A DNA stretch of 45,224 nt from Opitutaceae bacterium (GTDB lineage Bacteria; Verrucomicrobiota; Verrucomicrobiia; Opitutales; Opitutaceae). A model generated the notes under the pieces. That model was not told where the DNA came from. It worked only from the letters and a program-made list of their open reading frames with translations, and made no database searches. Shown here in pieces: positions 18,261 through 26,697 of this stretch. Where the stretch lies: assembly GCA_018402455.1 (NCBI GenBank), contig JAGYIG010000028.1:1-45224 (forward strand). Reading direction: 5' to 3'. The stretch's first letter is position 1. Each line of letters starts with the position of its first letter. A program made the translations under genes and the position numbers.

Positions 18261-18279
18261 GAGGCCGGCCGCCGGCCTC
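18261..18279. promoter_or_regulatory. intergenic hairpin between dctP and dctQ
   Basis: GAGGCCGGC and GCCGGCCTC form a perfect 9-bp inverted repeat around one base, inside the 151-bp dctP-dctQ spacer. There is no T tract. Hairpins after the binding-protein gene often slow termination or decay so that the receptor is made in excess over the permease; that role is inferred here. Confidence 0.45.
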
Positions 18280-18338
18280 TGTCAAAATGCCGACTGGAGT
18301 GATCTCCGGCCGACAGGCTCCAATGAGGAGGGCGCCGC

Positions 18339-18875
18339 ATGAGCTACCGCTTTGGCAACGAACCCCCGCCCGGCAACCGGCTGTGGGCCGCCCTGGTCAA
18401 CGGGCTGCAATGGCTTACGGTGGGGCTGTTCTCCTTACTCACCCTTGATGTCCTCTGGGGCGTCGTCTCGCGCTATGTGTTGGGCACCCAGAGCCGTTGG
18501 ACCGAGGAGTTCGCCATCTATGCGCTGGTCTGGGTTTCGCTGTTGGGGGCGGCCCTCATGTTTCGCGAGCGCGGTCACCTCGGGGTGGACTATTTTGTGG
18601 GCAAACTGGATCCCGCCGCCCGGCGGTTTGCCGCGGTCATTGCCGAGATCGCCATCATCCTTTTTGCCGGGTTTGTGCTGGTCTACGGAGGCGGTATGCT
18701 GGTGTTCGAAACCCTGCGCTCGGGCCAGGTGACCCCGGCGATGGGATGGAAGGTGGGCTACCTCAATATCGTGGTGCCTCTCAGTGGTCTCTTCATCATC
18801 GCGTTTTCGATCGAGCATCTGATTTCGGGTCGCACCACCGCGTCGGCCGACGCGGTCGGAAAGGAAATTCTATGA
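18339..18875 (+). CDS. dctQ: TRAP transporter small permease (DctQ family)
   Basis: A 178-aa protein with four hydrophobic helices (LTVGLFSLLTLDVLWGVVSRYV; IYALVWVSLLGAALMF; FAAVIAEIAIILFAGFVLVYGG; YLNIVVPLSGLFIIAFSIEHL). The motif VSRYVLGTQSRWTEEFAIYALVWVSLLGAA is typical of DctQ. A strong ribosome-binding site GAGGAGGG (18325-18332) stands 6 nt before the ATG, unlike most genes here. Its stop overlaps the dctM start (ATGA). Confidence 0.9.
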   Translation: MSYRFGNEPPPGNRLWAALVNGLQWLTVGLFSLLTLDVLWGVVSRYVLGTQSRWTEEFAIYALVWVSLLGAALMFRERGHLGVDYFVGKLDPAARRFAAVIAEIAIILFAGFVLVYGGGMLVFETLRSGQVTPAMGWKVGYLNIVVPLSGLFIIAFSIEHLISGRTTASADAVGKEIL

Positions 18876-20173
18876 GTGTCGAGGTGCTGATTCTCCTGGT
18901 GCTCTTTGTCGGGCTGTTGGTGCTCAACACGCCCGTGGCGGTCTGCATCGGTTTGGCCGCGGCCGGCACGCTGGTGAGCATCGGCGGCGACTCCAATGGC
19001 TACGTCATCGCCCAGCGGGTGTCGTCGGGCATCGCCAGCTTTCCGCTGTTGGCGATTCCGTTTTTTGTCTTTGCCGGCGGGCTGATGGGGGAGGGCGGCA
19101 TGGCCCGCCGCCTCACCAACTTTGCCTACGTGTTGGTCGGCCGCCTGCCCGGCGGTCTCGCCTACGTGAACACCCTCACCTGCATGATGTTTGGCGCGGT
19201 CTCCGGCTCGGCCGCGGCGGCCGTGTCTTCCATTGGCGGTTCGCTGATTCCGGAGATGGAGGCCAAAGGTTACAAACGCAGCTTTGCGGTTGCGCTCACC
19301 GCGACCTCGGCCACCACCGGACTACTCATCCCGCCGAGCAATATCATGATCGTTTATGCGGTGGTCGCGGGCAATGTGTCCGTCGCCGCCCTGTTTTTGG
19401 CGGGCATCTTACCGGGCGTGGTGATGGGCCTGCTGATCATGGTGGTGAGCCTGATGCTCACACTACGCACGGGCGCCCTCCAGACCTCGGCCGGTCAGGT
19501 GGAGATGCCGGCCTTTGGCCCGGCGTTGATGGGCGCGTTGCCCAGCCTGCTTCTCGTCATCATCGTCATGGGCGGTATTCTCGGTGGCGTGTTCTCCGCC
19601 ACGGAGGCCTCGGCCATCGCCGTGGCCTACGCGTTTGTGCTGGGCGTGGTGGTCTACCGGGAGATTCCGTTGTCGCGCCTGCCCGACATTCTGCTGCGGG
19701 CGGCCAAGACCACGGCCGTCGTGATGCTGCTGGTGGGCACCAGTCAGGCCATGAGCTGGGTGTTGGCTTCTGAGCGGGTGCCCCAGCTGGTCAGCGCGGC
19801 CATGATCGGTTTGTCCAGCAACCCCATCGTCATCCTGCTGCTGATCAATGTGCTGCTGCTGGTCGTCGGGACCTTCATGGACATGACGCCGGCCGTGCTC
19901 ATTTTCACCCCGATTTTTCTGCCGGTCGTCATCGAACTCGGCATGGATCCGGTGCAATTCGGCATCGTGCTGATCGCCAACCTTTGCATTGGCCTGTGCA
20001 CCCCGCCGGTGGGCGCGTGTTTGTTCGTGAGCTGTAGTGTGGGTCGGACGACCATCGCCCGGGTGGTGCCACCGATGATCCCCTTCTTCTTCGCCATGCT
20101 CATCGGCCTGCTCCTCATCACCTACTGGCCGGCCCTTTCCACCGCGCTGCCTCGCTGGCTCAACCTCATGTAG
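18872..20173 (+). CDS. dctM: TRAP transporter large permease (DctM family)
   Basis: A 433-aa polytopic membrane protein with about 12 helices, the Na-coupled channel subunit of the TRAP system. ATG 18872 overlaps the dctQ stop by 4 nt; the longer open frame from 18497 is only a shadow of dctQ. Signatures: FPLLAIPFFVFAGGLMGEGG, MFGAVSGSAAAAVSSIGG, LTATSATTGLLIPPSNIMIVYAV, LLVVGTFMDMTPAVLIFTPIFLPV and NLCIGLCTPPVGACLFV. Length is typical. Confidence 0.95.
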   Translation: MSVEVLILLVLFVGLLVLNTPVAVCIGLAAAGTLVSIGGDSNGYVIAQRVSSGIASFPLLAIPFFVFAGGLMGEGGMARRLTNFAYVLVGRLPGGLAYVNTLTCMMFGAVSGSAAAAVSSIGGSLIPEMEAKGYKRSFAVALTATSATTGLLIPPSNIMIVYAVVAGNVSVAALFLAGILPGVVMGLLIMVVSLMLTLRTGALQTSAGQVEMPAFGPALMGALPSLLLVIIVMGGILGGVFSATEASAIAVAYAFVLGVVVYREIPLSRLPDILLRAAKTTAVVMLLVGTSQAMSWVLASERVPQLVSAAMIGLSSNPIVILLLINVLLLVVGTFMDMTPAVLIFTPIFLPVVIELGMDPVQFGIVLIANLCIGLCTPPVGACLFVSCSVGRTTIARVVPPMIPFFFAMLIGLLLITYWPALSTALPRWLNLM

Positions 20174-20449
20174 TCATATCCACCCGACGGCGGGGCGGGC
20201 GGTGGTTGGCCCGCGGTGGCCTCGCCGGATTCTCGAAGCCGCGTGAGTGCGATGTCTTATACCAACCGGTCGCTCGATGCGGGAGTACGCACGGACGATC
20301 GATCGATTCTCGACATTTTCCCCCGGCGATGTGGCGATGGGCTTATTCGTAAAATGACAATTGACCTGCGTTTAATAGCATCCCCAAGGATGGCAATTTA
20401 CCTTACGGTAGCCGTCCCCCTGAACCGCTGACCCAACGTCCTTCCCTCC
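20174..20449. other. 276-bp spacer between dctM and the hydroxyacid dehydrogenase gene
   Basis: A hairpin with stem GCGGGC / GCCCGC (20195-20214, 8-nt loop) follows dctM without a T tract. From 20340 the sequence becomes AT-rich and contains TTGACC (near 20362), TTTAAT and the small inverted repeat TACC-TTAC-GGTA near 20399. A promoter for the following dehydrogenase genes probably lies here, but its elements are not well spaced enough to define. Confidence 0.35.
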
Positions 20450-21436
20450 ATGCCTCGCGTTCTCGTTACCACCACCTCGTTTCAGGATACCCCTGGAACG
20501 CATCACGATCTTTTGGCTAAAACCGGCTGGGAAATTGTCACGGCGCGCGGCCCGCTGAACGAGGCCGACACGCTGGCGGCGGTGGGAGAGATCGATGCCT
20601 ACATTTGCGGGGACGATTTAATCACCGATGCGGTGCTGGCCAAGGCTCAGCCGCGCTTGAAGGTCATCTCCAAATACGGCATCGGGGTGGACAAAATCGA
20701 CGTGGATGCCTGCACCCGCCGGGGCATCCCGCTGCTGTTCACCCCCGGGGTGAACCACACCACGGTGGCCGAACATGTTTTCCTGCTGATGCTCTGCCTG
20801 CAGAAACACCTGCTGTTTCACGCCGATGCGGTGCGGGCGGGCCAGTGGCAGCGCAAGACGGGTCACGAACTCTGGGGCAAAACCATCGGCATTGTGGGAC
20901 TCGGTCGCATCGGCAAGGAGGTCGCGATTCGCGCCCGGGCCTTTGGCATGCAGGTGGTCGGTTACGACCTCTATTGGGACAAGGATTTTGCCGAGGCCCA
21001 TGAGGTCAGTCGGGCGGAATCGATGGCGGAGATCTTTGCGCAATCCGATTACCTTTCCCTTCACACCAACCTGACCCCGGAGACCCGGGATCTCGTGCGG
21101 GCCGAAACCATCGCTCAGATGAAGGACGGGGTGCAGATCATCAACTGCGCGCGCGGCGAAATCGTGCACACCGCGGATATCGTGGCGGCCCTCAATTCAG
21201 GTAAAGTCGCCGGCTACGGTGCGGATGTGCTCGAGGAGGAGCCACCCCCGCCTGATCATCCTTTGCTCAAGCTCCCGAATGTGGTGATCACCCCGCACGT
21301 GGGCTCGCGCACGGCCGAGAGTGTTCAGCGTCAAGCGACCAAGGCCGTCCAGAATCTCATCAACGTGGCCGCCGGGGATGCCCCGCTGGCCCAGGTCAAC
21401 GGCGACGTCCCCTTCACCAACGGCAAACTCGCCTAA
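20450..21436 (+). CDS. D-2-hydroxyacid dehydrogenase family protein (SerA-like)
   Basis: A 328-aa NAD-dependent D-isomer 2-hydroxyacid dehydrogenase. YGIGVDKIDVDAC lies in the substrate domain, followed by cofactor motif GIVGLGRIGKEVA. Catalytic residues are visible as Arg in NCARGEIV, Glu in DVLEEEPPPPDHPL and His in ITPHVGSRT. The family includes phosphoglycerate, glycerate and hydroxypyruvate dehydrogenases. It lacks the C-terminal ACT domain of regulated SerA. Its place among uronate genes suggests it reduces or oxidises a sugar-acid intermediate, but the substrate cannot be read from sequence. Confidence 0.88.
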   Translation: MPRVLVTTTSFQDTPGTHHDLLAKTGWEIVTARGPLNEADTLAAVGEIDAYICGDDLITDAVLAKAQPRLKVISKYGIGVDKIDVDACTRRGIPLLFTPGVNHTTVAEHVFLLMLCLQKHLLFHADAVRAGQWQRKTGHELWGKTIGIVGLGRIGKEVAIRARAFGMQVVGYDLYWDKDFAEAHEVSRAESMAEIFAQSDYLSLHTNLTPETRDLVRAETIAQMKDGVQIINCARGEIVHTADIVAALNSGKVAGYGADVLEEEPPPPDHPLLKLPNVVITPHVGSRTAESVQRQATKAVQNLINVAAGDAPLAQVNGDVPFTNGKLA

Positions 21437-21447
21437 CCCCGCTCACC

Positions 21448-22542
21448 ATGTCCGAAACGTTCTACGTTGTCGCCGAATCCGATCACAACGCGCTGGTCTC
21501 CGCCGCGTATCAACATCGTGGATTCAACGCCGCCGAAGCTGCGGCGGGAGCCCGGCTTTGCGCCGACGCCGCCCGGCACGGCATTCGCACCCATAACGGC
21601 ATCAAGGCCCTGCACTTGGATCACCTCTTCGGCTCCGGCTCCAAGGGCTGTGTGCCCAATGTCGAGGTTGAGGAGAAGCCGACCCGGTTTCCGGCCGCCA
21701 AGATCTGGAATGCGAATCGCCAGTTGGGCCAGGCGACCGCTTACGCGGCGCTCGAAGAGGCCATTCGCCTCGCCGACACGTATGGCGTCGGCATGGTCTC
21801 GGTGGACAATGCCTTCCACTATCTGTGGGGCGGTGGTTACGTCATGGAGGCGGCCAAGCGCGGTTACGTCGCCTACACCAACTGCACGGCGGCCTTGGCG
21901 GAAGTGGTGCCGTTCGGGGGCAAGTTTCCCACCCTCGGCACGAATCCCCATTCCTGGGGCCTGCCCACCACGGAGGCTCTGGGCTGGCCCATCGTGATCG
22001 ATTGGGCCACCTCGGTGGTTTCGATGGGGCGGGTGCAGCAGTTCATTCGGGAAGGTCAGTCGCTCCCGCCGAATTCCGCCGTGGACGCCAACGGCGAGCC
22101 GACGACCGACCCGAAAGAGGCCAAAGCCTTGCTGCCCTTTGGGGCGCACAAGGGCTACGGCCTTTCGCTCATCAACGAACTTGTCGGTGCCTTCATCGGC
22201 GGTTCCCTGCCCACCATTCGCAATCGCTGGGATCAAGTCGGCGAGGGCGAAAAAGGAACCTGCTGTTTCTTCTTCCAAGTCTGGCACCCTGACGCGATGT
22301 CGGGCGGCAACTTCGCGGCCGGCCGCGACCAGAAACAGAACGTCAAGGCGGTGCTCGATGACCTCCTCGGTCACGGCAACGAGGGCTGCATGCTCCCCGG
22401 CCAAATCGAAGCCCAGGCCGCGGCCCGCAGCGCCGAACACGGCGGGTTGCTCTTCAGCAAGGCCGAAATCGACGGCTTCAACGAACTCGCGACCGAAGTC
22501 GGCCAACCGCTCTGGTCGATCGATAAACTGAAGGCGATCTAG
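21448..22542 (+). CDS. Ldh_2/malate-lactate dehydrogenase family oxidoreductase (YiaK-like)
   Basis: A 364-aa member of the family that holds malate, ureidoglycolate and 2,3-diketo-L-gulonate (YiaK) dehydrogenases (PF02615). Signatures: GIRTHNGIKALHLDHLF (Arg/His near 46-50), DNAFHYLWGGGYVMEAAKRGY, FPTLGTNPHSWGLPTT, IVIDWATSVVSMGRVQ and LPFGAHKGYGLSLINELVGAFIGG. It begins 11 bp after the preceding dehydrogenase. In E. coli yiaK is next to the yiaMNO TRAP transporter, so the TRAP-YiaK association recurs here and supports a sugar-acid reductase role; exact substrate unknown. Confidence 0.87.
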   Translation: MSETFYVVAESDHNALVSAAYQHRGFNAAEAAAGARLCADAARHGIRTHNGIKALHLDHLFGSGSKGCVPNVEVEEKPTRFPAAKIWNANRQLGQATAYAALEEAIRLADTYGVGMVSVDNAFHYLWGGGYVMEAAKRGYVAYTNCTAALAEVVPFGGKFPTLGTNPHSWGLPTTEALGWPIVIDWATSVVSMGRVQQFIREGQSLPPNSAVDANGEPTTDPKEAKALLPFGAHKGYGLSLINELVGAFIGGSLPTIRNRWDQVGEGEKGTCCFFFQVWHPDAMSGGNFAAGRDQKQNVKAVLDDLLGHGNEGCMLPGQIEAQAAARSAEHGGLLFSKAEIDGFNELATEVGQPLWSIDKLKAI

Positions 22543-22594
22543 GCTCACCCCATTCTCTCCCCACCACTATCAACCGAAAGTTTCTCCCTCCACC

Positions 22595-23692
22595 ATGTCT
22601 TTGAATATCCGTCCCACCGAAGATTGCCAATTTGACCAAGTCTCCCTCGGCGAGGTCATGCTCCGTCTCGATCCCGGCGAAGGCCGGATCCGCACCACGC
22701 GCTCCTTTCGCGCCTGGGAAGGCGGCGGCGAATACAACACTTCGCGCGGTCTGCGGAAATGCTTCGGTTATCAGACCGCCGTGGTCACCGCCTTCGTCGA
22801 CAACGAGGTGGGCCATTTGGTCGAGGACTTCATCATGCAGGGAGGCGTGGCCACGAATTTCATCCAATGGCGCGAAGACGACGGTATCGGTCGGCGGGTG
22901 CGCAACGGGCTGAACTTCACCGAGCGGGGGTTTGGCATCCGTGGGGCCGTGGGCGTGCCCGATCGCGGCAACACCGCCGCTTCGCAACTCAAACCGGGCG
23001 ACGTCGACTGGGACTACATTTTTGGCGATCTGGGCGCGCGTTGGTTTCACACCGGCGGAATCTATGCCGCCCTCGGTGAAACCACGCCGGAGGTGGTCAT
23101 CGAGGCCGTGCAGGCGGCGCAGAAACACGGCACCATCGTTTCCTATGATCTCAATTACCGACCCTCGCTGTGGAAGAGCATTGGCGGGCAAGCGCGTTGT
23201 CAGGAGGTCAACCGCGAGATCGCCCAGTATGTCGATGTGATGATCGGGAACGAGGAAGACTTCACCGCCTCCCTCGGGTTTGAGGTCGAAGGGGTCGACG
23301 AGAACATCAGCGAGATCGAAACGGACGCGTTCAAGCGCATGATTGAAACGGCGGTGAAGGCCTTCCCCAATTTTAAGGCGGCAGCCACCACCCTGCGCCG
23401 CGTGATCACGGCGACCAAGAATGACTGGAGCGCCATCCTCTGGCATGACGGCGCGTTTTTCGAGAGTCGCCCGTATCCCGAACTCGAGATCATGGACCGC
23501 GTCGGCGGCGGCGACAGTTTTGCTTCGGGCGTGCAGTTCGGTTTCATGGAGTTCAATGATGCCCAAAAGGCGGTTGAGTATGGGGCCGCTCACGGCGCCT
23601 TGGCTTCGACCACTCCGGGTGACACTTCCATGGCGACCCGTAAGGAAGTCGAAAAACAAATCGCCGGCGGCGGCGCCCGCGTCGTGCGCTGA
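22595..23692 (+). CDS. kdgK: 2-keto-3-deoxygluconate kinase (PfkB family)
   Basis: A 365-aa ribokinase-family sugar kinase. The start SLGEVMLRLDPGEGR, EGGGEYNTSRGLRKCFG, WFHTGGIYAALGE, VSYDLNYRPSLWKS (PfkB core), IGNEEDF, and the C-terminal anion hole/catalytic Asp in DRVGGGDSFASGVQFGFM are visible. KdgK phosphorylates KDG to KDPG. Assignment over other PfkB kinases rests on DLNYRPSLW, typical of KDG kinases, and on eda directly downstream. Confidence 0.92.
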   Translation: MSLNIRPTEDCQFDQVSLGEVMLRLDPGEGRIRTTRSFRAWEGGGEYNTSRGLRKCFGYQTAVVTAFVDNEVGHLVEDFIMQGGVATNFIQWREDDGIGRRVRNGLNFTERGFGIRGAVGVPDRGNTAASQLKPGDVDWDYIFGDLGARWFHTGGIYAALGETTPEVVIEAVQAAQKHGTIVSYDLNYRPSLWKSIGGQARCQEVNREIAQYVDVMIGNEEDFTASLGFEVEGVDENISEIETDAFKRMIETAVKAFPNFKAAATTLRRVITATKNDWSAILWHDGAFFESRPYPELEIMDRVGGGDSFASGVQFGFMEFNDAQKAVEYGAAHGALASTTPGDTSMATRKEVEKQIAGGGARVVR

Positions 23693-23701
23693 AGTGAGCT
23701 C

Positions 23702-23816
23702 ACCACGAATCGACCCGAATAATTCCGTTATCACTTCGCTTTAAGACTCGAAAAAAGAACCTTCGTTTGGAGTGAACGGCGCTTCGGTAGTGAAGCCATT
23801 CGGGTCCATTCGTGGT
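23702..23816. repeat. 115-bp element with 19-bp terminal inverted repeats
   Basis: ACCACGAATCGACCCGAAT (23702-23720) is the reverse complement of 23798-23816 with one mismatch (18/19). The arms are separated by 77 bp with weaker internal complementarity. It fills the kdgK-eda spacer. Such a palindromic intergenic element could be a small non-autonomous mobile repeat or a structured mRNA segment. There is no coding potential. Confidence 0.6.
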
Positions 23817-23834
23817 TAAAAAATAATTCCCCTT

Positions 23835-24485
23835 ATGTTCGCTGAAGAAACTCGTAATCGTCTTAGTGCCGCCGGCGTGGTGCCGGTGGTGGTCATCAAC
23901 GACGCCGCTCGCGCGGTCCCCCTTGCTCGCGCCCTGCTCGAGGGTGGCGTGAAGGTCATCGAGCTCACGCTGCGCACCGCCGCGGGACTCGACGCGATCA
24001 AGGCCATCGCCAACGAAGTGCCCGAGATGCTGGTGGGCGCGGGCACGGTGTTGTCGTCCGATCAAGTCCGGGACGTCAAAGCCGCCGGCGCCGCCTTTGC
24101 CGTGGCTCCCGGCACCAACCGCACCATTTTGGCGGCCGCGCAGGAAGTGGGCCTCCCCTTCGCTCCCGGAGTGATGACGCCCACCGACATCGAATCCGCG
24201 CTGGGCATGGGCTGCCGCATGCTGAAATTCTTCCCGGCTGAGAGTGCCGGAGGGGTGACTCATCTCAAAGCCATGGTGGCACCCTACGCGCACCTCGGCG
24301 TGAAGATCATGCCCACCGGCGGCATCAAGGCGGCGCAACTGGCTGATTACCTCGCCGTGTCGGCGGTCGCTGCCGTGGGGGGCTCTTGGCTGGCCACCGG
24401 TGCTCAAATCGATGCCGGCGATTGGGCGGCAATCTCCGGGCAAGCCGCCCAAGCGATGAAAATCGTGCAAGCCGCCGATCGCTAG
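23835..24485 (+). CDS. eda: KDPG aldolase (2-dehydro-3-deoxy-phosphogluconate aldolase)
   Basis: A 216-aa class I aldolase that splits KDPG to pyruvate and glyceraldehyde 3-phosphate. The catalytic Glu is in VIELTLRT near residue 46, the phosphate region is LVGAGTVLSSDQV, and the Schiff-base Lys is in MLKFFPAES near residue 133, followed by IMPTGGIKAAQLADYL. Normal length. It ends the plus-strand uronate series and is separated from kdgK by the inverted-repeat element. Confidence 0.96.
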   Translation: MFAEETRNRLSAAGVVPVVVINDAARAVPLARALLEGGVKVIELTLRTAAGLDAIKAIANEVPEMLVGAGTVLSSDQVRDVKAAGAAFAVAPGTNRTILAAAQEVGLPFAPGVMTPTDIESALGMGCRMLKFFPAESAGGVTHLKAMVAPYAHLGVKIMPTGGIKAAQLADYLAVSAVAAVGGSWLATGAQIDAGDWAAISGQAAQAMKIVQAADR

Positions 24486-24632
24486 GTTGCGCTTGGCAAA
24501 CCAACGGAGCAGAGGAGATCGCCCCTTTGCCGTCCGTTGTCGAAACCCTGCAACGACCTGGGATTTCAGTTGACCGACCGCACCTTCCCAAACGCTGAGT
24601 CGAGGGCCGAAGAGGACCCGCCTCCGGCCGCA

Positions 24633-25109
24633 CTATTGAGCTTGGAGGATGTAAGAATAGCGCCCGGTGTTGCCGCGGAAATCTCCGGTGGCCAGATTGC
24701 CATCATCAAACTTGGTGTCGAAGTCCAGTAATTGGGCCGCGGTGATGGTGGCATCGGTGACGGAAACCGCGGCGACATTGCCAAATACGTTGTGGTCCCA
24801 GTCGTAACGCCCACCGATAGGGGTGGGAGCCGCAAAGGCGGTTACATCGAGTGAGCTGTTCGCGTTGGTCATTTCAGCAGGCACGACCCCGATACCCACG
24901 TCGGCCGGCCAGGAGCCGTTTTCGTGGGAGTAGGTCTCAAACGCTTGGGCAAAGGTGCGCAGGTCATTGGCCAAAGCCGCGTGACGGGAGTTTTGGCGGA
25001 CCTTCTGAAAGGCGGGAATCGCAATCGAGGCCAAGAGTCCGATGATGACGACCACGATCATGATTTCAACCAGAGTGAACCCCCTTTGTCGGCGAGCTTG
25101 TGTTTGCAT
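24633..25109 (-). CDS. type II secretion/type IV pilin-like pseudopilin
   Basis: A 158-aa prepilin. Basic leader MQTQARRQRG ends in Gly, followed by FTLVEIMIVVVIIGLLASIA, the prepilin peptidase site (cut G|F, then N-methylation) and the hydrophobic helix with Glu5. The globular part includes YSHENGSWPAD and ends in YSYILQAQ. It resembles the many verrucomicrobial major-pseudopilin paralogues, found as single genes like this one. It would be exported and assembled in the inner membrane/periplasm. No other secretion genes lie nearby. Confidence 0.88.
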   Translation of the reverse strand: MQTQARRQRGFTLVEIMIVVVIIGLLASIAIPAFQKVRQNSRHAALANDLRTFAQAFETYSHENGSWPADVGIGVVPAEMTNANSSLDVTAFAAPTPIGGRYDWDHNVFGNVAAVSVTDATITAAQLLDFDTKFDDGNLATGDFRGNTGRYSYILQAQ

Positions 25110-25340
25110 AAGAAGTGGGGGGCGGAGAGTTAGTTGGTGGGGGCTGAACCCTGCTGAAGCTGCAAGGTTTCTGATCTAGGCTCCCCGTGTCGAGCCTCGG
25201 AATCTACGGAGGCGGGTGGGGGGAGAATACTCAGTTGGCCGCCTCCCGCGGAAAGGGAGATTGACCGGGCTTCGGTCCACCGGTTCACGCGGAACTGACG
25301 TTGCTCTCTCCGCGTATCTGAGTCAGGTCTCGATGCCGTG

Positions 25341-26139
25341 ATGAGCGCGTTGCTGCCTTCCCTCCTGCGTATACTCGGTGCCGTAATGGGGCTGTATCTC
25401 GTGCTGGGCGGAGTGGTGTTCCTCGCCCAGCGGTCGTTGCTCTACCATCCCACGCACCGCGTCGTGGCAACGGGCATGGAACGTTGGATTCAAGCGGGGG
25501 AATATTGGGGCCATAAACGCGAAGTTTCCGATCCCACCGGCGTGTGGTTGATCCTGCACGGCAATGGCGGCCAGGCGGCACACCGCGACTACTTGGTGGA
25601 ACAGGTCGTGGATGATACGGCGGTCTTCGTGCTGGAATACCCGGGTTACGGCGAGCGACCGGGCCGGACGACCGAGCAGACGATCAACGCGGCCGCGGCC
25701 CTCACCTGGCAGCACCTGCGGGCGCGATTCTTACCCGGACCTGCCAATTGGCGTCATGGGTGAGTCCATTGGCAGCGGACCCGCCTGTTGGCTGGCCGGC
25801 CTGCCCAACCCGCCCGACAAGATCGTGCTGCTAGTGCCCTTTGATCAGCTTTATCGCGTTGCGGCGGAGCAGTTCTGGTGGCTCCCGGTTAAGAGGCTGA
25901 TGCGCGACAACTGGGATAATGTGCGATCGCTGGAGGGATTTCATGGCGAGATTGAGATCTACGCCGCAAAAGACGACGAAATCATCCCGGCGGAGCGGGC
26001 GCAGGCCTTGGCGGAGGCTCACCCGCGGGCGCGCTTGGTCATGATGGAAGGTGGGCACAATTCCTGGCAGTGGGACCAACCCTTTCAATTGCCCCCCGGC
26101 TCGAACGTTGCGGCGGGGGAGGCAACGGCCGTTAGGTAG
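25341..26139 (+). pseudogene. alpha/beta hydrolase, one frameshift in the middle
   Basis: Two overlapping frames together make one protein of about 265 aa. Frame one (ATG 25341 to 25763) has an N-terminal membrane helix, LILHGNGGQ (oxyanion-hole HGNGG) and EYPGYGERPG. Frame two carries on from about 25725 with LPIGVMGESIGSGPA (nucleophile Ser in GESIG), YAAKDDEIIP (acid) and GGHNSWQW (His). The full catalytic triad is present, so a single indel between 25722 and 25745 explains the break. It resembles BEM46/YqiA-like membrane-anchored esterases. Real decay and sequence error cannot be told apart here. Confidence 0.8.
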
Positions 26140-26157
26140 ATGATCTCATAAAGGCCC

Positions 26158-26697
26158 ATGAATGCCTCCGCCCATTTACGCACGACCCAACTCGAAGCTG
26201 CCTTGCCGGAGCTTCGCGCGGCGCCGCGTGACTTCGGGACCTTGCAGCTGATCATTCGCCGTCCGGCGGAAAATGACCGCGAAGAGCTGCTGGTGGCCGA
26301 ATTGTCCCGCGAGGAGGGTTTGGTGGGAGACAATTGGGTGCGAGGGGCCGCCCACCCCGATTGCCAAGTTACGGTGATGAACTCCCGGGCCGCCCAACTC
26401 ATGGCACAGTCCCGCGACCGCTGGGCCCTCGCCGGTGACCAGCTCTACGTGGATTTCGATCTGAGCGTTGCTCACCTGCCGCCTGGCGCGCGGATCGTCA
26501 TCGGCGAGGAAGCGGTGATGGAGGTCACCAACGAGCCGCATACCGGCTGCGAAAAATTCGTCAGTCGATTCGGCCGTGATGCCATGCAGTTCGTCAATTC
26601 TCCGGTCGGACGAGCCTTGAACCTCCGGGGAATCAATACCCGGGTGCTACAGCCGGGAACGATTCGCCGCGGCGATTGGGTTCGGCGAGTGAGCTAG
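26158..26697 (+). CDS. MOSC domain-containing protein
   Basis: A 179-aa MOSC (molybdenum cofactor sulfurase C-terminal) domain protein. The conserved Cys lies in NEPHTGCEKF and the C-terminal element is LRGINTRVLQPGTIRRGDWVR; LVGDNWVRGA is the usual middle motif. Standalone MOSC proteins are thought to handle sulfur or molybdenum cofactor, or detoxify N-hydroxylated compounds. It converges with uxaC; the two stop codons share the palindrome CTAG. Confidence 0.88.
   Translation: MNASAHLRTTQLEAALPELRAAPRDFGTLQLIIRRPAENDREELLVAELSREEGLVGDNWVRGAAHPDCQVTVMNSRAAQLMAQSRDRWALAGDQLYVDFDLSVAHLPPGARIVIGEEAVMEVTNEPHTGCEKFVSRFGRDAMQFVNSPVGRALNLRGINTRVLQPGTIRRGDWVRRVS

Noticed and set aside
22478..23734. 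Minus-strand open frame of 418 codons
   Set aside because: Antisense shadow of kdgK.
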